A DNA stretch of 64,000 bases from Ligustrum vulgare (Eukaryota > Streptophyta > Magnoliopsida > Lamiales > Oleaceae): contig OY743168.1 in the NCBI GenBank assembly GCA_963555705.1, positions 94,032,925-94,096,924 on the forward strand, given 5' to 3'. Below the pieces are notes generated by a model. It made no database searches and was not told where the DNA came from. It saw only the letters and a program-made list of their open reading frames with translations. Shown here piece after piece: positions 34,390 to 43,232 of this stretch; positions within the stretch are counted from its first letter, which is position 1, and the number at the start of each line of letters is the position of its first letter. Position numbers and translations under genes: made by a program.

Positions 34390-34863
34390 CTATGTGCACT
34401 TGTCTATCTTCTCTTCGCGTCTGTATTGAATGATTTCATAGCCTCTGACCAGAGCAGTCCATGTGTACGTTGATCTGTGTATGCAGTCGGAGTATTCTGA
34501 GTAGTAATCCGAGTCGATCAGGTTGGATATGAATTTTGACAAATTCGTATCTATCTTCAACCTCTCGAGGTTCTCGATTATCTGTGCAGCTGGAGTTCTG
34601 AGATAGTTTATAATTCCCAAATTTATTTCGTCCTTGTAAAACAAGAAGTCGTTGTATTCTGGACACCAGAACGGTCTGAAAACCCACGACATCATTTTCG
34701 TTTGCCTAAACAAATGATGCATATCTTCCATATGTTGAGAATAATATATTTTTTTTATCTGTTGTTTCAAATCCTCCGGTAAATCGGAGAACAAATGTCC
34801 AAACTCGTGATTTTGGTCCACTGCGAAACGAGGCGAAATTTGAGAGGAATTCATGTTTCGCAT
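34390..34863 (-). CDS. 157-residue viral protein, inverted copy
   Basis: Complete frame with the same start and stop as in the array copies; residue 21 is F where all array copies have S. Full description at the copy starting at 37287. Confidence 0.75.
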   Translation of the reverse strand: MRNMNSSQISPRFAVDQNHEFGHLFSDLPEDLKQQIKKIYYSQHMEDMHHLFRQTKMMSWVFRPFWCPEYNDFLFYKDEINLGIINYLRTPAAQIIENLERLKIDTNLSKFISNLIDSDYYSEYSDCIHRSTYTWTALVRGYEIIQYRREEKIDKCT

Positions 34864-35098
34864 GCCGAATTCGCAATGGAGTCTCTCAAACAGTACTAGT
34901 CAATTGGTGTATTGGTGTATTACTTATAGGTGTTGACTGGGAACACGTGTCATCTACTTTAATTTGAAATTCAAATTCTCCCTCCAAAACTCCCGCCCTA
35001 CAGTACGAATATTCGAAATTCAAAATTCAAAATCCGACAGATGGGACCGAGTACGTATGGAATATTCAGACCACGCAGTGGCACGGCTCCCCCAACCC

Positions 35099-35133
35099 GC
35101 GGGCAAACCTATATAATATTACGGTTTGCCCGC
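35099..35133 (-). other. viral origin stem-loop, inverted copy
   Basis: GCGGGCAAACC / GGTTTGCCCGC stem; here the loop with TAATATTAC is on the plus strand because the whole copy is inverted. Confidence 0.9.
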
Positions 35134-35431
35134 CCGCCGGGGTCACTTCCGTACAGCCACGTGTCCGAATCCTAGCCATCCGCTGTTCGGGTAAACAGGG
35201 TCGATTCAGATCGACCGCTGAGCTTGAAATTGGCCCTGCTTCTAACTTGTCGCCCACGATTAGGATGGTCCGTTCAATCGCGAGCGTTTAACTTTTTCGT
35301 ACGCTCGTATAAACGCGACGATCTTTTCTCACCGTCTTGTTGGTTGTGATGAACGTTTTACGGACTGTGATTCTTTCGATATTTATAACATTATTAATCG
35401 CCCTGCAGGTATACTTTGAAATTCATTTTCA

Positions 35432-35944
35432 ATGTCTGAACAGGGACCTGTGTTTGATAGAGATTATAAGACGAAAACAATACAAGCTTGTGCTCATGGA
35501 GATTGGAGCCACATAATTTTGAACCTGCCCAGTTTCAGTGAATACACTTGGTCGAGGTTGAGGAATCATGCGCTGAGGATTGACAAGTGTTTGATAACCT
35601 ACAGAGCTCAGTGTCCGATCAATTCCGAGGGAATTGTTAGGGTTCAGGTTCACGACACCAGGGTCGATTCGGATGATTCTAGGCAGGTTGAATATGTTTT
35701 CCCGGTGACGTGTAATGTCAACATGGTTTATTACGGTAGTAGCTGGAGTTCCATCGAGGAGAAACAGTTTCCGTGGCAATTGATGTACAGGTCGGAGAAT
35801 ACTAATATCAGAACTGGTGTTAAGTTTTGCAAGTTGAAGGGCCAACTTAAACTCTGTTCGTGCCCGAAGGCAACTGAGATTGCGTTGCGCAGTCCAGAAA
35901 TTTGTAGATCTGAAAACTTCAAGAAAGATGGAAACTTTGCATGA
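35432..35944 (+). pseudogene. movement-type protein, residues 1-157 then filler-encoded tail
   Basis: The frame agrees with the array copies to the residues LRSPEI, then runs for 13 codons into the filler DNA before a stop. It therefore keeps the N-terminal half of the conserved domain and loses the rest. Private substitutions include A86V, R116Q and L120S; residue 108 is I, as in the outermost copies. Confidence 0.85.
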
Positions 35945-36016
35945 TTCCAAAAGTTCCATACGAGAAAAGAAACATGGTCTCGATGTTGTGCAAAAGGGAA
36001 AATTGAAAAAAAAAAA
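35903..36016. other. 114-bp filler DNA between the tail-to-tail viral copies
   Basis: The segment matches neither the viral unit nor the Tat-type element within this window. It ends in a run of 12 A directly before the next viral sequence, so it could derive from a polyadenylated transcript or be patched filler made during end joining. Origin not recognised. Confidence 0.7.
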
Positions 36017-36807
36017 ACAATATCTACAATTTGATGTCCGGTCAAGGAACCCGAACAAACCAACGATTCGTCTTTCCTCGAACTAGACACCTGACTAACG
36101 CTATCCTCTGGCTTCACATCTAGATTCTGTGAAGTATTGCAATCGACAATTGGCCCAGATAACGATCGCCTAGAAAAATCATGATAACTGAGACCAGGTA
36201 CCGTCCTCACCGAATCGATGCTCATCCTACTCCTGTCGACCACGGTGAGGCATCTGTTCAGTGCTGGATTCAAATTAACATATCCAACATGCCAAACGTC
36301 AACAGCATCCTTCGAGAAATTACTCGACATAATTTGAATTTCTGGACTGCGCAACGCAATCTCAGTTGCCTTCGGGCACGAACAGAGTTTAAGTTGGCCC
36401 TTCAACTTGCAAAACTTAACACCAGTTCTGATATTAGTATTCTCCAACCTGTACATCAATCGCCACGGAAACTGTTTCTCCTCGATGGAACTCCAGCTAC
36501 TACCGTAATAAACCATGTTGACATTACACGTCACCGGGAAAACATATTCAGCCTGCCTAGAATCATCCGAATCGACCCTGGTGTCGTGAACCTGAACCCT
36601 AACAATTCCCTCGGAATTGATCGGACACTGAGCTCTGTAGGTTATCAAACACTTGTCAATCCTCAGCGCATGATTCCTCAACCTCGACCAAGTGTATTCA
36701 CTGAAACTGGGCAGGTTCAAAATTATGTGGCTCCAATCTCCATGAGCACAAGCTTGTATTGTTTTCGTCTTATAATCTCTATCAAACACAGGTCCCTGTT
36801 CAGACAT
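36017..36807 (-). pseudogene. movement-type protein, first array copy, C-terminus replaced
   Basis: Residues 1-264 agree with the complete copies, then the frame passes through the filler and the antisense of the inverted copy to 35731, giving a chimeric open frame of 358 codons. The last 22 native residues are missing. Residue 108 is I. Confidence 0.85.
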
Positions 36808-37016
36808 TGAAAATGAATTTCAAAGTATACCTGCAGGGCGATTAATAATGTTATAAATATCGAAAGAATCACAGTCCGTAAAACGTTCATCACAACCAAC
36901 AAGACGGTGAGAAAAGATCGTCGCGTTTATACGAGCGTACGAAAAAGTTAAACGCTCGCAATTGAACGGACCATCCTAATCGTGGACACGTGGCTGTACG
37001 GAAGTGACCCCGGCGG

Positions 37017-37051
37017 GCGGGCAAACCGTAATATTATATAGGTTTGCCCGC
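37017..37051 (-). other. viral origin stem-loop, unit 1
   Basis: Same 11-bp stem and 13-base loop as in the other units. The flanking origin region lacks 89 bp here (between CATCCTAATCGTGG and ACACGTGG), but the hairpin is intact. Confidence 0.92.
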
Positions 37052-37221
37052 GGGTTGGGGGAGCCGTGCCACTGCGTGGTCTGAATATTCCATACGTACT
37101 CGGTCCCATCTGTCGGATTTTGAATTTTGAATTTCGAATATTCGTACTGTAGGGCGGGAGTTTTGGAGGGAGAATTTGAATTTCAAATTAAAGTAGATGA
37201 CACGTGTTCCCAGTCAACACC

Positions 37222-37229
37222 TATAAGTA
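37222..37229 (+). promoter_or_regulatory. TATA box of the 157-residue gene
   Basis: TATAAGTA lies 58-65 bp before the ATG, with a G-box-type CACGTG about 20 bp upstream; the same sites recur in each unit (for example TATA at 39958-39965, CACGTG at 39937-39942). Confidence 0.55.
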
Positions 37230-37286
37230 ATACACCAATACACCAATTGACTAGTACTGTTTGAGAGACTCCATTGCGAATTCGGC

Positions 37287-37760
37287 ATGCGAAACATGAA
37301 TTCCTCTCAAATTTCGCCTCGTTTCGCAGTGGACCAAAATCACGAGTCTGGACATTTGTTCTCCGATTTACCGGAGGATTTGAAACAACAGATAAAAAAA
37401 ATATATTATTCTCAACATATGGAAGATATGCATCATTTGTTTAGGCAAACGAAAATGATGTCGTGGGTTTTCAGACCGTTCTGGTGTCCAGAATACAACG
37501 ACTTCTTGTTTTACAAGGACGAAATAAATTTGGGAATTATAAACTATCTCAGAACTCCAGCTGCACAGATAATCGAGAACCTCGAGAGGTTGAAGATAGA
37601 TACGAATTTGTCAAAATTCATATCCAACCTGATCGACTCGGATTACTACTCAGAATACTCCGACTGCATACACAGATCAACGTACACATGGACTGCTCTG
37701 GTCAGAGGCTATGAAATCATTCAATACAGACGCGAAGAGAAGATAGACAAGTGCACATAG
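37287..37760 (+). CDS. 157-residue viral protein of unknown function, unit 1
   Basis: I do not recognise this protein. It starts at ATG 37287, about 58 bp after a TATA box; the second in-frame ATG (codon 4) is an alternative start. The region from residue 22 is paralogous to the downstream 203-residue protein: both have a HxFxxLPxDxKxQxKxIY segment, then a stretch ending in FRPFWCPEYNDF or YPFWCPDYNSF, then a helical region. No signal peptide or membrane segment is visible and the tail is basic (YRREEKIDKCT). It is on the complementary-sense strand of the virus, where Rep would be in a geminivirus A component, but it has no Rep motifs. In a B component one of the two genes should encode a nuclear shuttle-type function; I cannot support that for this protein. 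The frame is intact in nine of ten array copies and in the inverted copy. Confidence 0.75.
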   Translation: MRNMNSSQISPRFAVDQNHESGHLFSDLPEDLKQQIKKIYYSQHMEDMHHLFRQTKMMSWVFRPFWCPEYNDFLFYKDEINLGIINYLRTPAAQIIENLERLKIDTNLSKFISNLIDSDYYSEYSDCIHRSTYTWTALVRGYEIIQYRREEKIDKCT

Positions 37761-37942
37761 CATGACTATGAATTTCTGTATCTTCTGGACGAGTGATCTG
37801 AACAGTATATGTTTATACGATGTTCTTTATATCAATTATTTACGATTTGAACGCGATAAATTGATTGAACGATTTTCAAATTCGAATCTAAAGTTCTTAT
37901 TACATCTGTTTCTGATTTGACACGAAGAGATTCGCAAATCAA

Positions 37943-38554
37943 ATGTCTGAACAAAATACGAGCTATAAATTAATCGCTAAACTTCGAATACACTCGACAC
38001 AGAATACAACTCAATATAAAATACAAATGGCATCATCTTCATCGAATAGCTGCCCGGTTCTGAACTTCGAACATATCTTCAGAATGTTGCCTCGAGACAT
38101 GAAGGATCAAGTAAAGGATATTTACTGGAGGGAATACGTGGAATCGAAGGCCAGGTTCAACAACCTATTAAAAATGACGAAGATCATCTACCCGTTCTGG
38201 TGTCCGGACTATAATTCGTTCGCATTCTTCGCAGATGATATACACTCCGGAATGCACATCAGGGTGAGAGAAATAGCAGATGAAGTGCTCAATGGCATGT
38301 ACAAATTGAATGCCGTCGCAAAACCGCAGGACATAATCAACATAATTTACACGATGGAACAAAGGTTCAGATTCTACGAAGGAATAGAATGCAGGTGCAT
38401 GGACTCCGTGGATGTCAATGAAATTGTCACGTTCATAGACTACATGAAATACCCGGAAAGGAATAACGAAGTTCACCACTATCCATTCTTGAGGGGGTTC
38501 TACGACCACTCTCTCGATCGGATCGTCCTAATCGAACAACCGCTCTTCTATTGA
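37943..38554 (+). CDS. 203-residue viral protein of unknown function, paralog of the 157-residue protein, unit 1
   Basis: The frame starts at ATG 37943; the internal Met at codon 29 (MASSSSNS) aligns with Met4 of the 157-residue protein and may be the original start, so the first 28 residues would be an added extension. That extension begins ATGTCTGAACA, the same 11 bases as the start of the movement-type gene. The core has the PFWCPDYN motif at about residues 84-91 and a helical region after it; the C-terminus is longer than in the paralog (YPFLRGFYDHSLDR). The segment REYVESKARFNN before the motif loosely recalls geminivirus V2 proteins, but this is too short to rely on. It follows the 157-residue gene after 182 bp and ends 39 bp before the end of the convergent movement-type gene. 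Confidence 0.75.
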   Translation: MSEQNTSYKLIAKLRIHSTQNTTQYKIQMASSSSNSCPVLNFEHIFRMLPRDMKDQVKDIYWREYVESKARFNNLLKMTKIIYPFWCPDYNSFAFFADDIHSGMHIRVREIADEVLNGMYKLNAVAKPQDIINIIYTMEQRFRFYEGIECRCMDSVDVNEIVTFIDYMKYPERNNEVHHYPFLRGFYDHSLDRIVLIEQPLFY

Positions 38555-38593
38555 AACAACAATGTACAACACGATATTTCATTGCATATAATG

Positions 38594-39454
38594 TCAAGAT
38601 TTGGAATTATCCGTTACAAGTTTTTGTTTAACATCGTTCTGACCCCTATCGTAAGCTGACTTAACAATATCTACAATTTGATGTCCGGTCAAGGAACCCG
38701 AACAAACCAACGATTCGTCTTTCCTCGAACTAGACACCTGACTAACGCTATCCTCTGGCTTCACATCTAGATTCTGTGAAGTATTGCAATCGACAATTGG
38801 CCCAGATAACGATCGCCTAGAAAAATCATGATAACTGAGACCAGGTACCGTCCTCACCGAATCGATGCTCATCCTACTCCTGTCGACCACGGTGAGGCAT
38901 CTGTTCAGTGCTGGATTCAAATTAACATATCCAACATGCCAAACGTCAACAGCATCCTTCGAGAAATTACTCGACATAATTTGAATTTCTGGACTGCGCA
39001 ACGCAATCTCAGTTGCCTTCGGGCACGAACAGAGTTTAAGTTGGCCCTTCAACTTGCAAAACTTAACACCAGTTCTGATATTAGTATTCTCCAACCTGTA
39101 CATCAATCGCCACGGAAACTGTTTCTCCTCGCTGGAACTCCAGCTACTACCGTAATAAACCATGTTGACATTACACGTCACCGGGAAAACATATTCAGCC
39201 TGCCTAGAATCATCCGAATCGACCCTGGTGTCGTGAACCTGAACCCTAACAATTCCCTCGGAATTGATCGGACACTGAGCTCTGTAGGTTATCAAACACT
39301 TGTCAATCCTCAGCGCATGATTCCTCAACCTCGACCAAGTGTATTCACTGAAACTGGGCAGGTTCAAAATTATGTGGCTCCAATCTCCATGAGCACAAGC
39401 TTGTATTGTTTTCGTCTTATAATCTCTATCAAACACAGGTCCCTGTTCAGACAT
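38594..39454 (-). CDS. movement protein similar to begomovirus BC1, unit 1 (first complete copy)
   Basis: The 286-residue frame starts at ATG 39452-39454 and ends at 38594, close in length to begomovirus BC1 proteins (about 290 residues). Residues about 25-180 follow the BC1 pattern: a helical start, LRIDKCLITYRAQCPIN, VQVHDTR, the strand-rich FPVTCNVNMVYYGSSW, PWRLMYRLENTN, FCKLKGQLKL and VWHVGYVN. BC1 proteins bind DNA and membranes and carry the viral genome through plasmodesmata. The C-terminal third is serine-rich and variable. Unlike BC1 it is read from the strand that carries TAATATTAC, so it is virion-sense, as I recall for the movement protein of citlodaviruses. A TATA-like TATTTATA lies 44-51 bp before the ATG. 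Homology is judged by pattern only; I place it as a movement protein with good but not full confidence. Confidence 0.82.
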   Translation of the reverse strand: MSEQGPVFDRDYKTKTIQACAHGDWSHIILNLPSFSEYTWSRLRNHALRIDKCLITYRAQCPINSEGIVRVQVHDTRVDSDDSRQAEYVFPVTCNVNMVYYGSSWSSSEEKQFPWRLMYRLENTNIRTGVKFCKLKGQLKLCSCPKATEIALRSPEIQIMSSNFSKDAVDVWHVGYVNLNPALNRCLTVVDRSRMSIDSVRTVPGLSYHDFSRRSLSGPIVDCNTSQNLDVKPEDSVSQVSSSRKDESLVCSGSLTGHQIVDIVKSAYDRGQNDVKQKLVTDNSKS

Positions 39455-40022
39455 TGAAAATGAATTTCAAAGTATACCTGCAGGGCGATTAATAATGTTA
39501 TAAATATCGAAAGAATCACAGTCCGTAAAACGTTCATCACAACCAACAAGACGGTGAGAAAAGATCGTCGCGTTTATACGAGCGTACGAAAAAGTTAAAC
39601 GCTCGCGATTGAACGGACCATCCTAATCGTGGGCGACAAGTTAGAAGCAGGGCCAATTTCAAGCTCAGCGGTCGATCTGAATCGACCCTGTTTACCCGAA
39701 CAGCGGACGGCCAGGATTCGGACACGTGGCTGTACGGAAGTGACCCCGGCGGGCGGGCAAACCGTAATATTATATAGGTTTGCCCGCGGGTTGGGGGAGC
39801 CGTGCCACTGCGTGGTCTGAATATTCCATACGTACTCGGTCCCATCTGTCGGATTTTGAATTTTGAATTTCGAATATTCGTACTGTAGGGCGGGAGTTTT
39901 GGAGGGAGAATTTGAATTTCAAATTAAAGTAGATGACACGTGTTCCCAGTCAACACCTATAAGTAATACACCAATACACCAATTGACTAGTACTGTTTGA
40001 GAGACTCCATTGCGAATTCGGC
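39455..40022. promoter_or_regulatory. viral intergenic origin and divergent promoter region (complete example)
   Basis: This 568-bp region separates the divergent movement-type and 157-residue genes. From left it holds a TATA-like site for the minus strand (39498-39505), the hairpin GGTCGAT-CTGA-ATCGACC (39670-39687), a G-box CACGTG (39723-39728), the origin hairpin (39753-39787), a segment with GTGCCACTGCGTGG that may hold Rep-binding iterons, a second CACGTG (39937-39942) and the TATA box TATAAGTA (39958-39965). True iterons could not be identified without the partner component. Confidence 0.7.
39753..39787 (-). other. viral origin stem-loop, unit 2
   Basis: The stem GCGGGCAAACC/GGTTTGCCCGC (11 bp) encloses a 13-base loop which on the minus strand reads TATATAATATTAC and so ends in the geminivirus nonanucleotide TAATATTAC, where Rep nicks to start rolling-circle replication. 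The plus strand reads TAATATTAT instead, so the minus strand is the virion strand. Confidence 0.93.
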
Positions 40023-40496
40023 ATGCGAAACATGAATTCCTCTCAAATTTCGCCTCGTTTCGCAGTGGACCAAAATCACGAGTCTGGACATTTGTTCTCC
40101 GATTTACCGGAGGATTTGAAACAACAGATAAAAAAAATATATTATTCTCAACATATGGAAGATATGCATCATTTGTTTAGGCAAACGAAAATGATGTCGT
40201 GGGTTTTCAGACCGTTCTGGTGTCCAGAATACAACGACTTCTTGTTTTACAAGGACGAAATAAATTTGGGAATTATAAACTATCTCAGAACTCCAGCTGC
40301 ACAGATAATCGAGAACCTCGAGAGGTTGAAGATAGATACGAATTTGTCAAAATTCATATCCAACCTGATCGACTCGGATTACTACTCAGAATACTCCGAC
40401 TGCATACACAGATCAACGTACACATGGACTGCTCTGGTCAGAGGCTATGAAATCATTCAATACAGACGCGAAGAGAAGATAGACAAGTGCACATAG
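40023..40496 (+). CDS. 157-residue viral protein, unit 2
   Basis: Identical in protein sequence to the unit 1 copy. Confidence 0.75.
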   Translation: MRNMNSSQISPRFAVDQNHESGHLFSDLPEDLKQQIKKIYYSQHMEDMHHLFRQTKMMSWVFRPFWCPEYNDFLFYKDEINLGIINYLRTPAAQIIENLERLKIDTNLSKFISNLIDSDYYSEYSDCIHRSTYTWTALVRGYEIIQYRREEKIDKCT

Positions 40497-40678
40497 CATG
40501 ACTATGAATTTCTGTATCTTCTGGACGAGTGATCTGAACAGTATATGTTTATACGATGTTCTTTATATCAATTATTTACGATTTGAACGCGATAAATTGA
40601 TTGAACGATTTTCAAATTCGAATCTAAAGTTCTTATTACATCTGTTTCTGATTTGACACGAAGAGATTCGCAAATCAA

Positions 40679-41290
40679 ATGTCTGAACAAAATACGAGCT
40701 ATAAATTAATCGCTAAACTTCGAATACACTCGACACAGAATACAACTCAATATAAAATACAAATGGCATCATCTTCATCGAATAGCTGCCCGGTTCTGAA
40801 CTTCGAACATATCTTCAGAATGTTGCCTCGAGACATGAAGGATCAAGTAAAGGATATTTACTGGAGGGAATACGTGGAATCGAAGGCCAGGTTCAACAAC
40901 CTATTAAAAATGACGAAGATCATCTACCCGTTCTGGTGTCCGGACTATAATTCGTTCGCATTCTTCGCAGATGATATACACTCCGGAATGCACATCAGGG
41001 TGAGAGAAATAGCAGATGAAGTGCTCAATGGCATGTACAAATTGAATGCCGTCGCAAAACCGCAGGACATAATCAACATAATTTACACGATGGAACAAAG
41101 GTTCAGATTCTACGAAGGAATAGAATGCAGGTGCATGGACTCCGTGGATGTCAATGAAATTGTCACGTTCATAGACTACATGAAATACCCGGAAAGGAAT
41201 AACGAAGTTCACCACTATCCATTCTTGAGGGGGTTCTACGACCACTCTCTCGATCGGATCGTCCTAATCGAACAACCGCTCTTCTATTGA
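40679..41290 (+). CDS. 203-residue viral protein, unit 2
   Basis: Identical in protein sequence to the unit 1 copy. Confidence 0.75.
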   Translation: MSEQNTSYKLIAKLRIHSTQNTTQYKIQMASSSSNSCPVLNFEHIFRMLPRDMKDQVKDIYWREYVESKARFNNLLKMTKIIYPFWCPDYNSFAFFADDIHSGMHIRVREIADEVLNGMYKLNAVAKPQDIINIIYTMEQRFRFYEGIECRCMDSVDVNEIVTFIDYMKYPERNNEVHHYPFLRGFYDHSLDRIVLIEQPLFY

Positions 41291-41329
41291 AACAACAATG
41301 TACAACACGATATTTCATTGCATATAATG

Positions 41330-42190
41330 TCAAGATTTGGAATTATCCGTTACAAGTTTTTGTTTAACATCGTTCTGACCCCTATCGTAAGCTGACTTAA
41401 CAATATCTACAATTTGATGTCCGGTCAAGGAACCCGAACAAACCAACGATTCGTCTTTCCTCGAACTAGACACCTGACTAACGCTATCCTCTGGCTTCAC
41501 ATCTAGATTCTGTGAAGTATTGCAATCGACAATTGGCCCAGATAACGATCGCCTAGAAAAATCATGATAACTGAGACCAGGTACCGTCCTCACCGAATCG
41601 ATGCTCATCCTACTCCTGTCGACCACGGTGAGGCATCTGTTCAGTGCTGGATTCAAATTAACATATCCAACATGCCAAACGTCAACAGCATCCTTCGAGA
41701 AATTACTCGACATAATTTGAATTTCTGGACTGCGCAACGCAATCTCAGTTGCCTTCGGGCACGAACAGAGTTTAAGTTGGCCCTTCAACTTGCAAAACTT
41801 AACACCAGTTCTGATATTAGTATTCTCCAACCTGTACATCAATCGCCACGGAAACTGTTTCTCCTCGCTGGAACTCCAGCTACTACCGTAATAAACCATG
41901 TTGACATTACACGTCACCGGGAAAACATATTCAGCCTGCCTAGAATCATCCGAATCGACCCTGGTGTCGTGAACCTGAACCCTAACAATTCCCTCGGAAT
42001 TGATCGGACACTGAGCTCTGTAGGTTATCAAACACTTGTCAATCCTCAGCGCATGATTCCTCAACCTCGACCAAGTGTATTCACTGAAACTGGGCAGGTT
42101 CAAAATTATGTGGCTCCAATCTCCATGAGCACAAGCTTGTATTGTTTTCGTCTTATAATCTCTATCAAACACAGGTCCCTGTTCAGACAT
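41330..42190 (-). CDS. BC1-like movement protein, unit 2
   Basis: Identical in protein sequence to the unit 1 copy; S at residue 108. Confidence 0.82.
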   Translation of the reverse strand: MSEQGPVFDRDYKTKTIQACAHGDWSHIILNLPSFSEYTWSRLRNHALRIDKCLITYRAQCPINSEGIVRVQVHDTRVDSDDSRQAEYVFPVTCNVNMVYYGSSWSSSEEKQFPWRLMYRLENTNIRTGVKFCKLKGQLKLCSCPKATEIALRSPEIQIMSSNFSKDAVDVWHVGYVNLNPALNRCLTVVDRSRMSIDSVRTVPGLSYHDFSRRSLSGPIVDCNTSQNLDVKPEDSVSQVSSSRKDESLVCSGSLTGHQIVDIVKSAYDRGQNDVKQKLVTDNSKS

Positions 42191-42488
42191 TGAAAATGAA
42201 TTTCAAAGTATACCTGCAGGGCGATTAATAATGTTATAAATATCGAAAGAATCACAGTCCGTAAAACGTTCATCACAACCAACAAGACGGTGAGAAAAGA
42301 TCGTCGCGTTTATACGAGCGTACGAAAAAGTTAAACGCTCGCGATTGAACGGACCATCCTAATCGTGGGCGACAAGTTAGAAGCAGGGCCAATTTCAAGC
42401 TCAGCGGTCGATCTGAATCGACCCTGTTTACCCGAACAGCGGACGGCCAGGATTCGGACACGTGGCTGTACGGAAGTGACCCCGGCGG

Positions 42489-42523
42489 GCGGGCAAACCG
42501 TAATATTATATAGGTTTGCCCGC
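42489..42523 (-). other. viral origin stem-loop, unit 3
   Basis: Intact stem and nonanucleotide. Confidence 0.93.
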
Positions 42524-42758
42524 GGGTTGGGGGAGCCGTGCCACTGCGTGGTCTGAATATTCCATACGTACTCGGTCCCATCTGTCGGATTTTGAATTTT
42601 GAATTTCGAATATTCGTACTGTAGGGCGGGAGTTTTGGAGGGAGAATTTGAATTTCAAATTAAAGTAGATGACACGTGTTCCCAGTCAACACCTATAAGT
42701 AATACACCAATACACCAATTGACTAGTACTGTTTGAGAGACTCCATTGCGAATTCGGC

Positions 42759-43232
42759 ATGCGAAACATGAATTCCTCTCAAATTTCGCCTCGTTTCGCA
42801 GTGGACCAAAATCACGAGTCTGGACATTTGTTCTCCGATTTACCGGAGGATTTGAAACAACAGATAAAAAAAATATATTATTCTCAACATATGGAAGATA
42901 TGCATCATTTGTTTAGGCAAACGAAAATGATGTCGTAGGTTTTCAGACCGTTCTGGTGTCCAGAATACAACGACTTCTTGTTTTACAAGGACGAAATAAA
43001 TTTGGGAATTATAAACTATCTCAGAACTCCAGCTGCACAGATAATCGAGAACCTCGAGAGGTTGAAGATAGATACGAATTTGTCAAAATTCATATCCAAC
43101 CTGATCGACTCGGATTACTACTCAGAATACTCCGACTGCATACACAGATCAACGTACACATGGACTGCTCTGGTCAGAGGCTATGAAATCATTCAATACA
43201 GACGCGAAGAGAAGATAGACAAGTGCACATAG
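42759..43232 (+). pseudogene. 157-residue viral protein, unit 3, nonsense mutation
   Basis: Codon 60, tryptophan in all other copies, is TAG here (42936-42938), so the product would end after 59 residues, before the PFWCPEYN motif. The rest of the frame is unchanged. Confidence 0.9.

Larger units (their letters stand above)
34180..35902 (-). mobile_element. truncated inverted copy of the geminivirus-like unit (left end of the integration)
   Basis: The segment is the reverse complement of about 1.72 kb of the 2,736-bp unit: the first codons of the 203-residue gene, the whole 157-residue gene, the complete origin region and codons 1-157 of the movement-type gene. It joins the retroelement's antisense ORF at about 34,180 (shared words ATTAAT blur the junction by a few bases) and filler DNA at 35,903. 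It is the most diverged copy at the base level, with private changes in all genes and in the origin region (for example CTAGCCATCC for CTGGCCGTCC). Confidence 0.9.

Noticed and set aside
38168..38509. 113-codon minus-strand frame inside the 203-residue gene, and the 83-codon shifted frame inside the 157-residue gene
   Set aside because: Both overlap genes supported by paralogy between the two plus-strand proteins; shadow frames.
37287..38554. Assignment of the paralog pair as nuclear shuttle proteins or V2
   Set aside because: Position would allow a shuttle role and a short REYVES-like string recalls V2, but no extended similarity or nuclear-targeting pattern is visible, so the function is left open.
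38828..39457. 209-codon plus-strand frame opposite the movement-type gene, repeated in each unit
   Set aside because: It is the exact antisense of the movement-type gene, has no family pattern and no start context or promoter of its own; a shadow frame.
39537..39845. 102-codon and 63-codon frames across the origin region
   Set aside because: They run through the replication hairpin and promoter elements, have odd composition, and are better explained as chance frames in GC-rich DNA.
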